A stretch of DNA of 64,000 nt from Megaleporinus macrocephalus (GCA_021613375.1 CM038722.1:26908441-26972440), one strand, 5' to 3'. Numbered from the stretch's first letter, positions 1-12,000 are shown. Notes: generated from the sequence alone by a model not told the origin. Made by a program: numbers and translations.

Positions 1-871
1 TTTAAAAAAAGAATCTAATGAGTATTTAGGAGTGATAATCATGATAATCTATGAATCTGGGGATTATATTGTTTTTTTAGTGATTTCTAGACCTGGAATG
101 TAAATTATTGCTTATATAATGTTTTTTCATTGACCTCAATTGATCATTTATTTTAGTAACATAAATAAACATGGTTTTATTTTAGACCTTGTTGTGATTA
201 TGTAAAAGCTACTATTTGTAAAATTATTACAAAGTATTTTTATGTTATTTATTCATTATTTATTAAACAACCTTTTTATTAATGTTTGTCCATGCAGCTA
301 TACATACAGTAAACTCAGGAAAGTTTAGTGGTTGATCTTTGTCTTTTAAATGTGATGTGTTTACTTTTTTTAAAAACGCTCCCGGCATTCATATATACTG
401 GACGCTATATATGTTACAAACACATATATACTATATACTGTATGTTTCCCAGTAAACAAAACATAAATCATGCATCATGAGTCTCAGAAATTAGGAGGTT
501 AAGTAAACATTAATAAAATAATTAGGGTGTTTAGGTTAATGTTTTACTCTTATATTACTGCTTATTTCATCTACATATAGGGCAGACGCTCTTATCCAGA
601 GTGACTTACAAAAGTGCTTTGTATTCAGTCAGCGTATGTATCTCTTGCTAGTACAAACAAGAGATCAGCAGCATGTAGTATATTATTACCAAAATAAATC
701 ATTAACACTTAATAACAGCCTAATAAAACAGTGTTTTACATGAAACTGGATTGATGTGAGAAAACTGGTGATATAGATGCTATACAGCAAACTGGCTCTC
801 AACATACTGACTGATTCATTGTTGTCAATTATGCTGTACAATTAGGTGCATGGAAGCTAAATGGTACTCAC
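1..871. other. AT-rich non-coding stretch
   Basis: No exon, RNA gene or recognisable transposase is visible here. The only familiar piece is at about 577-612, a motif of the form GGCAGACGCTCTTATCCAGA that recurs widely in teleost genomes as part of an interspersed repeat. If copy 1 of the SNTX-galectin gene extends leftwards, this would be intron. Confidence 0.5.
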
Positions 872-988
872 TGGATCTTCTATAACTACAAAACTGTTAT
901 TTCGAGAGTAATACAATGAAAATATCTTTACTGATTGAAGTTGTCGTCTCTTCTTGCCCTCCAAAACACTTGGCACCCTTGGAGAAGA
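872..988 (-). CDS. Candidate third linker exon of the SNTX-galectin gene
   Basis: A 117-nt stretch open for 39 codons, preceded on the minus strand by a pyrimidine-rich tract ending CCCCCAG and followed by GTGAGT. It is phase 0 at both ends. Length, phase and position match the two better supported linker exons at 7114-7233 and 5072-5173, which each precede a galectin domain by about 1 kb; the domain it would introduce would then lie beyond the left edge. The residues are basic and polar (a GKKRRQ run) and show little direct similarity to the other linkers. It could equally be a chance open stretch with good splice signals. Confidence 0.3.
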
Positions 989-2440
989 CTGGGGGTAATG
1001 TACGACAGCAAGACTAAGACAAAACTTAAAATGTAGGAGAAAAACAAAAACATGTTCCTGGTTTCTTGACACATTGCCCAAAAACTGAGAAGACGAGGAG
1101 TCGACTGCTAGAGAACTCTATATCCACATTTTTTTTAGGTCTTAAGGTTTGCAGCAAAGTATACTATATAAATTGTACATCTCTTTCTGTGCACCCTTTT
1201 CTTATTTCATTTTCAGTGTTCTCTTTTTCTTCTTTTTTTTTGTTTCCTCTCTTAAATACTCACCATTAGCGTTCGCGCCTCTGAAAGGTGCATTGGTGAG
1301 CAGAGCTTTGGGCTGATTGTGCACTGATTACCGCTTAGGCTTCTGGGGCTTGGAGTTCTTACCCACTGCGGGGCCCAGGCCCCCTGATGGTGTCTGGCGG
1401 TACTGGCTGGCCCCTTACACTTTTTTAACAATGGTCTTATTTTAGGAGTAATTATGACTGAAACATGATGAATATAATATCATGAGTTCACTGAAAAACT
1501 TCCAGTGTTTAACCAAATTTGGAAGTAGAACATCTTTGTTCCTCTTTCACTTTTCAATCAATGCCCTCATCGCTGTTTACATCATCTTCTCTGCTGAGTT
1601 TTTTGCTGTGTGAGATATGTCAAAAATTTTGTTTATTCCACATACTGAGGTTCGAGGAAAGAGATATACTGACAAAACCATTTCTCTGAAAAGGAAGAAT
1701 TTTCTAATTTATTTTCTATTTTCAGAAAAAGGTATGTATATGTAATATGTAATATTTGCTTCTTATTTTCTTTTCCACTCCAACTTTAGTGATTCAACAG
1801 TTATCTTATTGGGGCACCGGCACTAGAATGTAGCCGTGCTGTTTAAGGTGGAACAGGAATCTAAATAAAAAGGTATTTAAATAAAAACTAATAAAAACTA
1901 ATAATAATCCATATTTAAACAAAAACAAATGCTTTTTAAAGCAGACTCTATCCTTCTCTACACTCTCCTCCCGAACATGATGAATGGATTCGATTCCTAT
2001 CGCAAGTGCACATGTTTGTTAACCACGTTAGCTAACACTAACCAACCAGCTAACCCTGCTTTCTGTCCCCTGTGGGCTAGCCATCAGGAAACACAAAAAG
2101 GCAGAATGAGAGTGTGACCAGCAGGGAATGTGACCGTCACCAGATACTGATTCACAGCTTTATATCAGATACCAATTAGCAGAGGAAGAGGTCTCACTTC
2201 ATGTAGCTCATTCAATAACATGCAGAAGATGGTGAGTCTGGATGATGAGAATCCTCTGAGGTCAAAGACAAGAAAACAAGTGTTCACCACAAGCCACTGC
2301 AGACTTACAGGACACTGACAGTTACATTTCATGTAACATAGATGGTTATCTAACCTCAATCTCAATCCTCAATTGCCTGTAACAACATTGGGCAAAGACA
2401 TTTACATTCATTTATTGTCCATAAAAGAACACAGTCATCA
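989..2440. other. Intergenic or intronic DNA, nothing recognised
   Basis: AT-rich with short open frames only. A GC-richer patch at about 1270-1420 (GGGGCCCAGGCCCCCTG at its core) may belong to an unidentified repeat. No domain, RNA gene or terminal repeat could be supported. Confidence 0.4.
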
Positions 2441-2444
2441 GTTT

Positions 2445-2680
2445 GATGTTACGGGTCAAATCGACCCGCAAAATATAAATACAATTAAAAACAAGCCAAA
2501 TTAAAACATTCAGACAGATGAAATATGAGAACAATATGGTATGTATACCTTTTTAACAACTATTTAATAAACTTTTTGCTTATAGAGGGTAACCTGTATT
2601 TCAGACATCTCAAAGTGGAAATGGGTCAAATTGACTCATAAAACATAGGAGGGTCAATTGTGATTCTTTGTATATCGTTG
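2445..2680. repeat. Possible piggyBac-like MITE remnant
   Basis: Two blocks of the form GGGTCAAATCGACCCG (about 2454-2469) and GGGTCAAATTGACTC (about 2623-2637) enclose about 150 bp of AT-rich DNA. Inverted GGGTCAAATTGACCC-type arms are familiar from fish piggyBac-derived elements. No TTAA target duplication or transposase was identified, so the family is tentative. Confidence 0.25.
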
Positions 2681-2689
2681 CTGCTCCTA

Positions 2690-3233
2690 GAAAAACATTT
2701 CTTTCTATATTACGACAGCTGAACTGAAAGGACTGCAAAAAACGAGAACAATACAAAACAAAAACAGCTCCTAAACATTTACTGATCAATGTTACCAGAG
2801 ATGGCCAGCATCTTCAAACATGGGCAGGGGTGGTGACCTTCATATTGACACTGTCCACCTGTTAAAGGAAAAAAATATCTTTACTTTCACCTCCCTGTGT
2901 CCTCGCTGTACATCTACTACAGTACATTCTGTTCTCGTATGGTTCATTGTATTTGCTAGATTAACCTCTGAACAGACTCTGATCTTGTGCTGGAATGTAA
3001 GTGAGTATGTTAGTGTCTGTTAGCTCATTATGAGTCAGTCTGAGATTTTTTTACTCACTGTGCTATAAATGTGAATGAAAGTAAGTGATGATGCATGTGT
3101 GTGGAACAAAACAAGAAAACTGTGGCCTGATTTTAATGAAAGGAATCACAACATATTCAAACACTGCACTACAGTCTGACAGTGATATGACTGTACGTAG
3201 ACAATGTGTTATTACACACAGTCATATCACATG
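2690..3233. other. Intron/flank downstream of galectin domain B
   Basis: No gene is seen. The stretch from about 3085 to 3233 is nevertheless duplicated, with modest divergence, at 42288-42396. There it again borders a galectin exon remnant, so it was copied together with the gene. Confidence 0.5.
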
Positions 3234-3239
3234 ACTTAC

Positions 3240-4179
3240 TTTAATGATGACGAAGGTGTTCATGAAGACATCACCATCGATGTTAAGTATAGACACCTCC
3301 TCCAGTGGTACACGGTGCTTGATCTTACAGAAAAGGTGCCCGTTCACAATTACCTGAAGAAATGAAGAGTTTCACTCCAACATGCTGTCCATTCATTTGT
3401 AAGATTTTTGGGTTTAATAAGTGTAACTGCATAAGAGTGGATAAAAAAACTATTCCTAAAAGTCTATAATGAATTTTAAAATGAAACCCTTTAAATAAAA
3501 GCAAACTATTTTCTTATGTTTCTTGTTGATTGACTGATTTGTATTCTTTAAACACTGTACCTCGTATTCTTCTGGATTAATAGCCACGATTATATCAAAA
3601 GCTCCTCCCATGGTAAATGGACCCTCTGGGGTCACCTCCCTATCGTTCCACTGCCCATTTCTGAAGTTGTCACAGACCACAACAGAGCAGATCCTCAAGT
3701 GACTATATTCCTGAAACTGGCTAAAGTAGGGTTTGAGATGAAATGCAACATTGTCAACATCTCCTGGCCCAGTCTTCAGACTAATAGCAAACCTGTAAAC
3801 AACAAAAAAAGAAAATCTGTGTTTAGTGTTTTCTTATTTCGTCATATGGCTGTGCAAACGGATTCCAAATTTAAGTAATGTGTTTCATATTTAGAGGAGA
3901 GCAAGGCGTCTCACCACAGGAGTAAGTTGTCACAATGTTAATATTTCTAAAATCAAACAGTCTTAAAAGTGGAATACTAGCCTTGTGCATCTATTTGGAT
4001 TGATGTCATATCCTGTCTGTGTTTCCGCAGCTATGTAATATGGGATGGTTAGAGTAGTATTGTAAATAATATCCGTATATAAGGTCTTACCCATCAGAAT
4101 CTGAAGGCACAACACCTTGGAAAAACAAAATCATGCCGGCTCTCAACCCTCCAGTGATTGGGCCCACATAGGGTTTACT
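3240..4179 (-). CDS. Galectin domain B (three exons) of the SNTX-galectin gene
   Basis: Three minus-strand exons with clean GT/AG borders encode one galectin carbohydrate-recognition domain. Exon 4179-4091 gives a KPYVGPITGGLRAGM start, typical of the first strands of a galectin. Exon 3792-3561 carries the central sheet, with WNDREV where galectins usually have WGxExR, and PFTMGGAFDIIV. Exon 3353-3240 gives VNGHLFCKIKHRVP and ends VFMNTFVIIK. Phases are 0/2, 2/0 and 0/0, the usual galectin exon pattern. Galectins bind beta-galactosides, but the HxNxR triad reads HLKPY and the second NxxW signature is altered, so binding may be lost or changed. The last exon is followed directly by GTAAGT and has no stop at that point, so the transcript continues to a further exon outside or near the left edge. 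A partial duplicate lies at 43345-43640. Confidence 0.85.
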
Positions 4180-5071
4180 CTGTAGAGATCATAAGCATTA
4201 CAGATATAAACATTAATTGTACTGTTCAAAAATCATGAATTATTTTTACTTATACAATTAAGTTAACTGTCTTAACATTTCAGATTCATTGAGCATCACA
4301 TTAGTTAGCAAATTCATGTGTGTTACGTGCTCCTAAATCAGTCATTTTAATTTCAATAAAATAAACATATAAAATCAATTTTCAGCAGCATGTTAGATGC
4401 AGGTTGGAACTAAGCTCTGTAGGACAGTACATATCCAGGAGGAAGGTTAGTGACTACTGATTTAAAGTCTTTAAAATAAACCAACAAATGCTAATATTAT
4501 TATAGTCATAGTAATAACACTAACTGTATTACAATCAAGGGTTAGTTAGCTGATACCAAACATGATTAATTAAATGATGATAAAAGTTTTATTTCAAATG
4601 TATTTTTTTTAAATCAGGGGTGTCTAGTCTTATTCACAAAGTATGTGACTGCAGGGTTTCATTCCAACAAATCAGCCATGCACATCATGAGTTGTTGATG
4701 ACATGAGAATTGATTAAACAAGCAGAATCAGGTGAGCTTGTGCAGGTTCGGCTTAAGATTTACAGCTACACTGGCCCTCTGTGGATAAGACCCCTGCATT
4801 AAATCTATGATTAGAGTGTAAAATACACTTGAGTTTATTTGTACACTCATTGTGATGCATTCTATGTGTATAGCTGTTCTCTGCTGCATGAAGCTATGCT
4901 GAACAGTGCATTCAGTGTACGAACAAATAAATATAAATGATAATTTCAGAGGAGTTATCAAATTAGTTACAGCAGTTACTGGATAATCAGCTCTACAATT
5001 AATGTTGTAATAATAAGCCTATCATTAAAACTGATTTTATTTCACCACTTTCTGAGTGCGGTGTCACTTAC
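4180..5071 (-). other. Intron between linker exon 2 and galectin domain B
   Basis: About 0.9 kb of AT-rich sequence between the donor after position 5072 and the acceptor before 4179. Nothing further is recognised in it. Confidence 0.5.
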
Positions 5072-5173
5072 AGGGTTACAGACCGGATTTGTCACTTCTG
5101 ATTGGATGTTTGAACGTTTACTGCGTGAGGTTCCCGAGCTTAGTTCCTTACCAAAGGTGGATGTGCTCCAGTT
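5072..5173 (-). CDS. Linker exon preceding galectin domain B
   Basis: A 102-nt exon of 34 codons on the minus strand, with acceptor CTGCCCAG and donor GTAAGT, phase 0 at both ends. It is homologous to the linker exon at 7114-7233: the two share GTSR, followed by IQSEVTN here and IQTEVTN there. It is rich in Ser and Thr and has no recognised fold. Because both a linker and a three-exon galectin domain are repeated in the same order and phase, the unit linker-plus-galectin seems to have been duplicated as a block. Confidence 0.7.
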
Positions 5174-5520
5174 CTGGGCAGAACACAAATTTTAATGTTT
5201 ATGAATGAATCTTATTCACAATATGTGTCACATGCAATACCTGATCTAACCACCAGAGGTCCACATCCCCTGAATACTAACATCGCCCTTGACACAGCCA
5301 GCTCACACACCTGTCGTCTATTGCCCTAATCACTTTAGGCATATATACCCCCTATATATATATAACAACATTTGCAATACAATCAAAAATCCAAAAATGG
5401 AACTAACCAAAATATCAGAAGCACATACAAACGCAAATATTCCTCATTTATACTATATTTTACACTTTGTTGTTTAACAAGTCTGGACCAAAGGTCTAGT
5501 GGAAATTAGTGGACACTTAC

Positions 5521-6033
5521 TGGAACAATACCAATGTTGTTCATGAAGATATTATCACTGCAACAAAGTGTAGTCACTTTCCCTACCGGCATACGGTGTT
5601 TCTCCAAGTAGCCTTTCCGTCCATTTACAAATACCTGTCCAGAAAATATGAGTTCTTATTTGCAATAATAGTTAGATTTGGCTGTTTATTCTGTAAATCA
5701 TACCTGATATCCTTCTGTTGTGACGACAATGAAGATATCAAAGGCTGATCCTCTGGGTAAATAATGACAATGCTTTATATCACTCGGGCTGTATTCAAAG
5801 TTGGCAAGGAAGTGAAAATCCATCACAACATCATCACTTTCCTGTTGCCCAGTCATAAGATACATCACAGCCCTGGATGGGATTTCAAGTTTTTAAAGCA
5901 GAGCATATAATTATTTCTCAAGAACATCAATTAGCATGACATTTCAATATCAGAAGACATACTCATCAGCATCTGGATGAACAACTCCTTGTAAGTAGAA
6001 AGCCATTCCAGGTTTTAGTCCTCCAAGGATCTT
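5521..6033 (-). CDS. Galectin domain A (three exons), shortened, of the SNTX-galectin gene
   Basis: Minus-strand exons at 6033-5963 (KILGGLKPGMAFYLQGVV), 5872-5704 (central strands, GSAFDIFIVV) and 5634-5521 (VNGRKGYLEKHRMPVG, ending FMNNIGIVP). Phases are 0/2, 2/0 and 0/0, as in domain B. The central exon is 169 nt against 232 nt in domain B. The missing part is the stretch that normally holds the VxN and WGxExR sugar-binding signatures, so this domain lacks the canonical binding site and is probably structural or divergent in ligand. The last exon runs into GTAAGT, which pairs in phase 0 with the linker exon at 5173. Together with domain B this makes a tandem-repeat galectin region. Confidence 0.8.
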
Positions 6034-7113
6034 CTGTAATGAATATAATTTTATGACATCCAATCAGAGATGACATAAAAGGAAAATATGGCATAGAGTA
6101 TCGATTTCCATGACAACGCAGAGACAAAACTAAGCTCAGTAGTGACAAGAGCTTCAGTACCTAATAAGATACCTAATACCTATGTTGTCATTCATTGGAT
6201 CCACTTCTGTCTTGCCTGTCTAGATTTGTTTTTCTTAGTTCACTTGTACTGATGCTATTTGTTTTTTTTTCTTCTTTTGCATATTTGCTTCTGGATGGGA
6301 GGATTAGGCTTATTGGTTGTGCTTTCTACTGGGTCCAGTGGTTGGTCAGAAACTACTTACTGCAGAGTGGAAATAATTTTGATTGAGTTTCTCTCTCTCT
6401 AGTTGGGCCTCTGAATGCATGAGTTGTCCTCCCATTGGTCAGGTGTCCGTGTGGAGGCTATTTCCCCACTTCCTGGTCTCTCACTCACTTCTTGGCACCC
6501 TGCTTGATGTGGTACTTTTGCAGTTTGTGAACTCATATGCACTTTGCATTTTTGCCTGTGTGATTTAGATTTTAGATGTTGTAGTGATTAGAACTGAGTG
6601 CTCGGTGTCACCCTAGTTATTAATATTAGGTTAAGCCACTGCTCTATTGGAGTCTTGAACAATCAGCATACTGAAACTTATTAGCTTATCCGTTTTTCCT
6701 ATATGTGTCTCGTTGCTGTACTAATGCATTGCTGTATTAATAAACTTTGTGTGTTTTTATTGACTGATTAGTGCACTGTGTCTCCGGAGTTTAATAAATA
6801 TCACCCCTTCATTTCAAACACACGTCTCTGATTTTCGTTAAGCTTTAAGCGTACCTGTGTGCTTTAGGTTTTATACATATGATACTTTTTGGGGCATAAT
6901 GCTCCAGGTGGCGTATTCAGTTGTATATAGAAGTTGTATAGTCTAAAACATGAGTCTATAAAAGCTTTAAATACAAACTAATAAAAACATGGCTGGAGCT
7001 GAAGTCAAACAAAAGACAGGAAAGAAGGCAGAGAAGAGACTGGACATGGACATAACCCTAATAGCGGAACTGAGTCAGCACATTGAAGCCTCACTGAATG
7101 TGATGTTACTCAC
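6034..7113 (-). other. Intron between linker exon 1 and galectin domain A
   Basis: About 1.1 kb with no exon or transposase recognised. Short open frames on the plus strand have no visible domain. Confidence 0.5.
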
Positions 7114-7233
7114 AATGTCACTGAATCGATTTGTAACTTCTGTCTGGATGGTTGACAGACTCCACCGTGAGGTGCCCTGGCCGGTAATTATTTCAGTCCT
7201 TAGTCCATTATAGAGGGAAGACATGGTCCCATC
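7114..7233 (-). CDS. Linker exon joining the SNTX/FN3 part to galectin domain A
   Basis: A 120-nt, 40-codon minus-strand exon with acceptor TTCTCTATAG and donor GTGAGT, phase 0 at both ends, containing the GTSR...IQTEVTN motif shared with the exon at 5072-5173. Its phase fits the donor at the end of SNTX exon 2 (8870), with only a Tc1-like element between. It contains an in-frame ATG near its start, so it could alternatively open a separate galectin gene. The well-formed splice acceptor immediately before it favours an internal exon. Confidence 0.6.
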
Positions 7234-7355
7234 CTATAGAGAACAAAATCATATGAAAAAAATGTCTAAAACATTTTCTTGCTTTCCAATTTAATTTTTA
7301 TTGCCACAATAAGAAAATATGGGTCAATATATTTTACAATGTTACAAAGTAATTA

Positions 7356-8695
7356 CACAGCGCTCTGCAATTATTGGTACCGCTCATTAAAATGTGTTAC
7401 AAGCTTTCAAATAAATTAAATTTTTAAATTTTTTTTTATTTTTCATCTTAGACTGAAAAATGTAACCTTTCATGAATAAAAAAAATCATTATTTTTCATA
7501 AAATCAACTGTTCCACAATTATTGGCACCCCAAACAATTCCTAGAAAATAAATGTAATTGAAGCATTTTTGTAGTTTCTACTGTAGTTTATAAAGTTGAT
7601 CAGAGTATCTAGGACCCTTTCATTAATAATTTATCACTTCCTGTTTCTCTGGGGTATAAATATGATGTGACACAGAGGCCTATTTCTCTCATCCACTCTT
7701 CACCATTTAAGTAAGGCAGATGTGTGTCGACTCTTATACATCTACAAGAAACTAGCCACTCGCCTACACCTGCTCATATCTACAGTCAGAGGAATCATCA
7801 AGAAGTTTAAAACAACTGGAACAGTGGCAAACAAGCCTGGACACAAGTTCATCTTACAACTACGCTCAGTGAGGAGGACGATAAGAGAAGCAACAAGTTC
7901 TCCAAAGCTCACTGTTAGAGAATTACATCAAAGAGCAGCATCTTGGAGTCACAAGGTCTCCATAACAACCATCAGGCGCTATCTGCATGTCAACAAGCTG
8001 TTTGGGAGGCATACACGGAAAAAAGACTTTTCTCACTTACAAGCGTAAACGTAAACGTCTGAAGTTCGCTAAGCAGTACCAGGACTTCAACTGGGACCAT
8101 GTGCTTTGGTCAGCTGAGTCCAAGACAGAGCTTTTTGTATGTGGAAAAGCACCTCATGTCCACCGTGAAGTATGGAGGAGGATTGGTGATGCTGTGGGCC
8201 TGTTTCTCTTCCATAGGCCCTGGGAACCTTGTTAGGATGCATGGCACTCTTTGAAATATTAAATCAAAATCTGGTGGCCTCTGCCCGAAAGCTGAAGATG
8301 GGTCGTTCAGCAAGATAATGACCCTAAACATGTGGCCAAAGAGGAGAATGCATAGAGGAGGACCCTGGAATGGTCAAAGATCCCTCTCTCTGTATTCTCC
8401 CATCTTGTGACATGTTATAGGTGAAGATTAAGTGCTGTTTTGTTGGCAAAAGGGTGTTGTACAAAGTATTAACATCAGGGGTGCCAATAATTGTGGCACA
8501 GATGATTTCATGCAAAATAATTACTTCTTAATTAGCTTTTTTTTCCCCACAGAATTAATACACTTAAATGTGGATTTTTGGAAGGTTGTTTTTTTTCTTG
8601 ATTTGCATTGCTGTCCTATATTATTGAGAAAAAAATATTAGAAGCCTAAGAATACATCTTAACAAGGAATGCCAATAATTGTGGAGGGCACTGTA
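7356..8695 (+). mobile_element. Degenerate Tc1/mariner transposon
   Basis: The ends are inverted copies of a CAGTGCCCTCCACAATTATTGG-like sequence (7357-7380 and 8671-8693), with a second inner pair ending ACAATTATTGGCAC (about 7513 and 8480). TA lies at the outer edges. Inside, plus-strand fragments show a Tc1 transposase: an N-terminal helix-turn-helix part (7722-8048, with TVRGIIKKFKTTGTV and TTIRRYL) and a catalytic part after a frameshift (7987-8235, with FAKQYQDFNWDHVLWSAESK). Frameshifts and stops make it inactive. It sits in the intron between SNTX exon 2 and the first galectin linker exon. Confidence 0.85.
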
Positions 8696-8869
8696 TGTAG
8701 AAATACATTTGTCTGCATTCTTAACTTGTGTTAAAAATACAACTGTTTGCTTCTTAGTATTACTACACTAGTTTCTTTAGTTCACTCTACAGTAAATAAC
8801 AATACTATACAAAATATTGTGATTTGCCAGGAAAGAAATAACTACAAGAGTGATAAAGTCTTCACTGAC

Positions 8870-10604
8870 CCATGACTGTCCCAATGGAACGTCGACCTTT
8901 CCTTGGAAGGAGAGGAGGACAGAGTCACTGGCTTCACTCACTCCCACATCACTAACTGCTCTGTACCGGACCCGGTACTGCTTTGCTAGCTGCAGTCCAG
9001 TTAGTGTGAAGGTTTCTTGTGTATCTGGAGTGTCTCTGAATTCCCAGCCTCCATCATCAGCTCCTGAATCATTAGGCTGTGTTATTCTGTATTCCACTCT
9101 GTACCGCACAGCCACTCCAGTCGAGGGTTTCTGGAGCTTTAAAATCAAATTCCGGTCCTGAATTTCCACACGGGGCGCAAGGGGCTTAGAAACAGGCTGG
9201 AAGTTGCTGTCCACCATTTTCCCTTTCCTATATAGCTGAATGGACGCACCAGGATGGGTGGAGTCTGAGACTGAGGTAACGACAAACTTGGTCTTCTTTC
9301 TGTCTTTATTGGCCTCAGAAAAACTTTTGAAGAGGAAAAGATTCTTTTTCATTTTCTCAGATATTTCAGGATTGTGGAACCAGGCCTGGATGTCTTGGTC
9401 ACGGGATGTTGGAATATCTGACAGCTTTTCAAACTCATCAACTCTAAGGAACTCAGCAACGGCTGACAGAAATGGGTCTTCATATTTCAGAGAGGTGAAG
9501 GAGAAGCACACTACCGTATCAACTAAAGGATCAAACAGAATGCCTTTGAGCTTACCTGAAGATGTTATTACTGGGACATCATTCAGTTCCCTTGTGTAGG
9601 CAGTCAGAATATCTAGTTCACACTGAACGTTCTCCAGCCACTCCTTAAGCTTGTTAGCCTTAAAGAGGTACCTGTCATGGCTGAGCAGTAAGTCAGTGAA
9701 TGCCCTTTCAATGTCAGAAGGAGTCTGCACAGGGATTTTTGGAACAGCACTTTGTAGTTACCAAATGATTCCTGAAATTTCTGCAGCCTTTCCTTCACAT
9801 CCTGAAAATCTTGAACTCTTCTGGTTTTAAGCAAGTCATTGCATCTCCTCTCTGCATCACCCAGTTCCTCCAACACACCTTCTACTTTAGATATCAGCAT
9901 TGCACTGACTTCTCTCTTTATCTTAGCTGCTCTGTTGTCCAAACCTGCCAGGGGATGGAGCCAAACCCTTTCTGGTACAGCACTCTCGCTCTGACTCAGC
10001 AGAGACGGCAGCTTCTTGTACAGCTGCACAGCTTCCAAGTATGTGGTAGGATTCTCTTCAAGCACGCAGTCGCCATAAAATGTACATCTGATCTTTTCAG
10101 CCAGTTTCTTTTCTTTTCCATTCATCTTCAGAGTTACCTCGCCCTCAGTGGACAGCGAAGGGATCTTCTCAACCATTAAGTTTAGGTTTCCCTCGACTTC
10201 TTGTTTGTCCTCTTTCTCTGTGACTGTTTCATCAAACACCATAACAGCCTGAGCTCCATACAGAACAGCTGTAACAACATGAGTGGCGGTGTTCTCCTCA
10301 AACACCTTAGGGTAGGTGATTGCTCCGAGTTGAGTCATAGTAAGGTGTTCGAATCTTGTTGTCTGGCTGTACAGCATGATAACCCGGGACTGACACGCTG
10401 ATTTCTTCTCATCACGCAAGTACTTAGCTGACCCTCCAACCTCCACCAGTCCTGCCAGAAAGCTGGCTTTAAGGGAAGCACGTACATCAAGGAGACTGGC
10501 CTTTTCACTAAGATTCTCAGAAGCACAGAATTTCAGATCTGTGATGGGCTTCTGGTACACACCCAAATCTTGAGTTAATGATGCTTTATCCCAAAGAGTA
10601 ACAC
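8870..10604 (-). pseudogene. SNTX-like gene copy 1, exon 2 (frameshifted)
   Basis: One large minus-strand exon with acceptor CTAATTTCAG at 10605 and a likely donor GTCAGT at 8869-8864. The product belongs to the stonustoxin/verrucotoxin-like family, whose founding members are pore-forming fish venom subunits; most fish relatives are not venom components. In order it encodes a MACPF-like region (10604 to about 9950), a helical bundle (about 9950-9650), a thioredoxin-like domain (about 9600-9200) and a fibronectin type III domain (about 9165-8905, WEFRDTPDTQETFTLTGL, then YRVRYRAVSDVGVSEASDS). The reading frame breaks near 9735-9750: the first frame runs from 10566 to 9613 and the homologous protein continues in another frame from 9730. 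This looks like one short deletion, either a real lesion or an assembly indel. There is no PRY-SPRY domain as in stonefish toxins; galectin exons follow instead. Confidence 0.85.
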
Positions 10605-11893
10605 CTGAAATTAGAGAGCAAATTCCTGAGTTAATTAGGCTTTATCCTATATAGTAACACCTGAAATTAGAGAGCAAATTCCTGAGTTAATTAGGCTTTA
10701 TCTTATACAGTAACACCTGAAATTAGAGAGCAAATTCCTGAGTTAATTAGGCTTTATCCTATATAGTAACACCTGAAATAAGAGAGCAAATTGCTGAGTT
10801 AATTAGGCTTTATCTTATACAGTAACACCTGAAATAAGAGAGCAAATTGCTGAGTTAATTAGGCTTTATCTTATACAGTAAACCTGAAATAAGAGAGCAA
10901 ATTCCTGAGTTAATTAGGCTTTATCCTATAAAGTAACACCTGAAATTAGAGAGCAAATTCCTGAGTTAATTAGGCTTTATCCTATATAGTAACACCTGAA
11001 ATAAGAGAGCACATTGCTGAGTTAATTAGGCTTTATCTTATACAGTAACACCTGAAATAAGAGAGCAAATTGCTGAGTTAATTAGGCTTTATCTTATACA
11101 GTAACACCTGAAATTAGAGAGCAAATTCCTGAGTTAATTAGGCTTTATCTTATACAGTAACACCTGAAATAAGAGAGCAAATTCCTGAGTTAATTAGGCT
11201 TTATCTTATACAGTAAACCTGAAATAAGAGAGCAAATTCCTGAGTTAATTAGGCTTTATCCTATACAGTAACACCTGAAATTAGAGAGCAAATTCCTGAG
11301 TTAATTAGGCTTTATCCTATATAGTAACACCTGAAATAAGAGAGCACATTGCTGAGTTAATTAGGCTTTATCTTTTACAGTAACACCTGAAATAAGAGAG
11401 CAAATTCCTGAGTTAATTATGCTTTATCCTATATAGTAACACCTGAAATAAAAGAGCAAATTGCTGAGTTAATTAGGCTTTATCTTATACAGTAACACCT
11501 GAAATTAGAGAGCAAATTCCTGAGTTAATTAGGCTTTATCTTATACAGTAAACCTGAAATAAGAGAGCAAATTCCTGAGTTAATTAGGCTTTATCCTATA
11601 CAGTAACACCTGAAATTAGAGAGCAAATTCCTGAGTTAATTAGGCTTTATCCTATACAGTAACACCTGAAATAAGAGAGCACATTGCTGAGTTAATTAGG
11701 CTTTATCTTTTACAGTAACACCTGAAATAAGAGAGCAAATTCCTGAGTTAATTATGCTTTATCCTATATAGTAACACCTGAAATAAAAGAGCAAATTGCT
11801 GAGTTAATTAGGCTTTATCTTATACAGTAACACCTGAAATAAGAGAGCAAATTCCTGAGTTAATTAGGCTTTATCCTATACAGTAACACCTGA
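10567..11893. repeat. 56-bp minisatellite copied from the intron 1/exon 2 junction
   Basis: About 24 head-to-tail units of 56 bp (some 54). The first unit is the real start of exon 2 of SNTX copy 1. Read on the minus strand, each unit has the last part of the intron (TTTGCTCTCTAATTTCAG) followed by a copy of the first 35 or so exon bases (GTGTTACT...GGATAAAGC...ATTAACTCA). Every copy therefore keeps a 3' splice-site-like CAG|GT(G)TTAC. In the copies the exon's tryptophan codon has become TAG or TAA, or a stop follows three codons later. Variant units recur about 336 bp apart (11371 and 11708), which indicates a higher-order repeat. Confidence 0.9.
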
Positions 11894-12000
11894 CATTACT
11901 GAGAGGCTAATAATGATACTATCAGTACCTGTAAAACAGTCTAATTATTTTCCAAGACTTTAACATTAATTTGCAAGCTCAACACTGCAATCGATTAACA

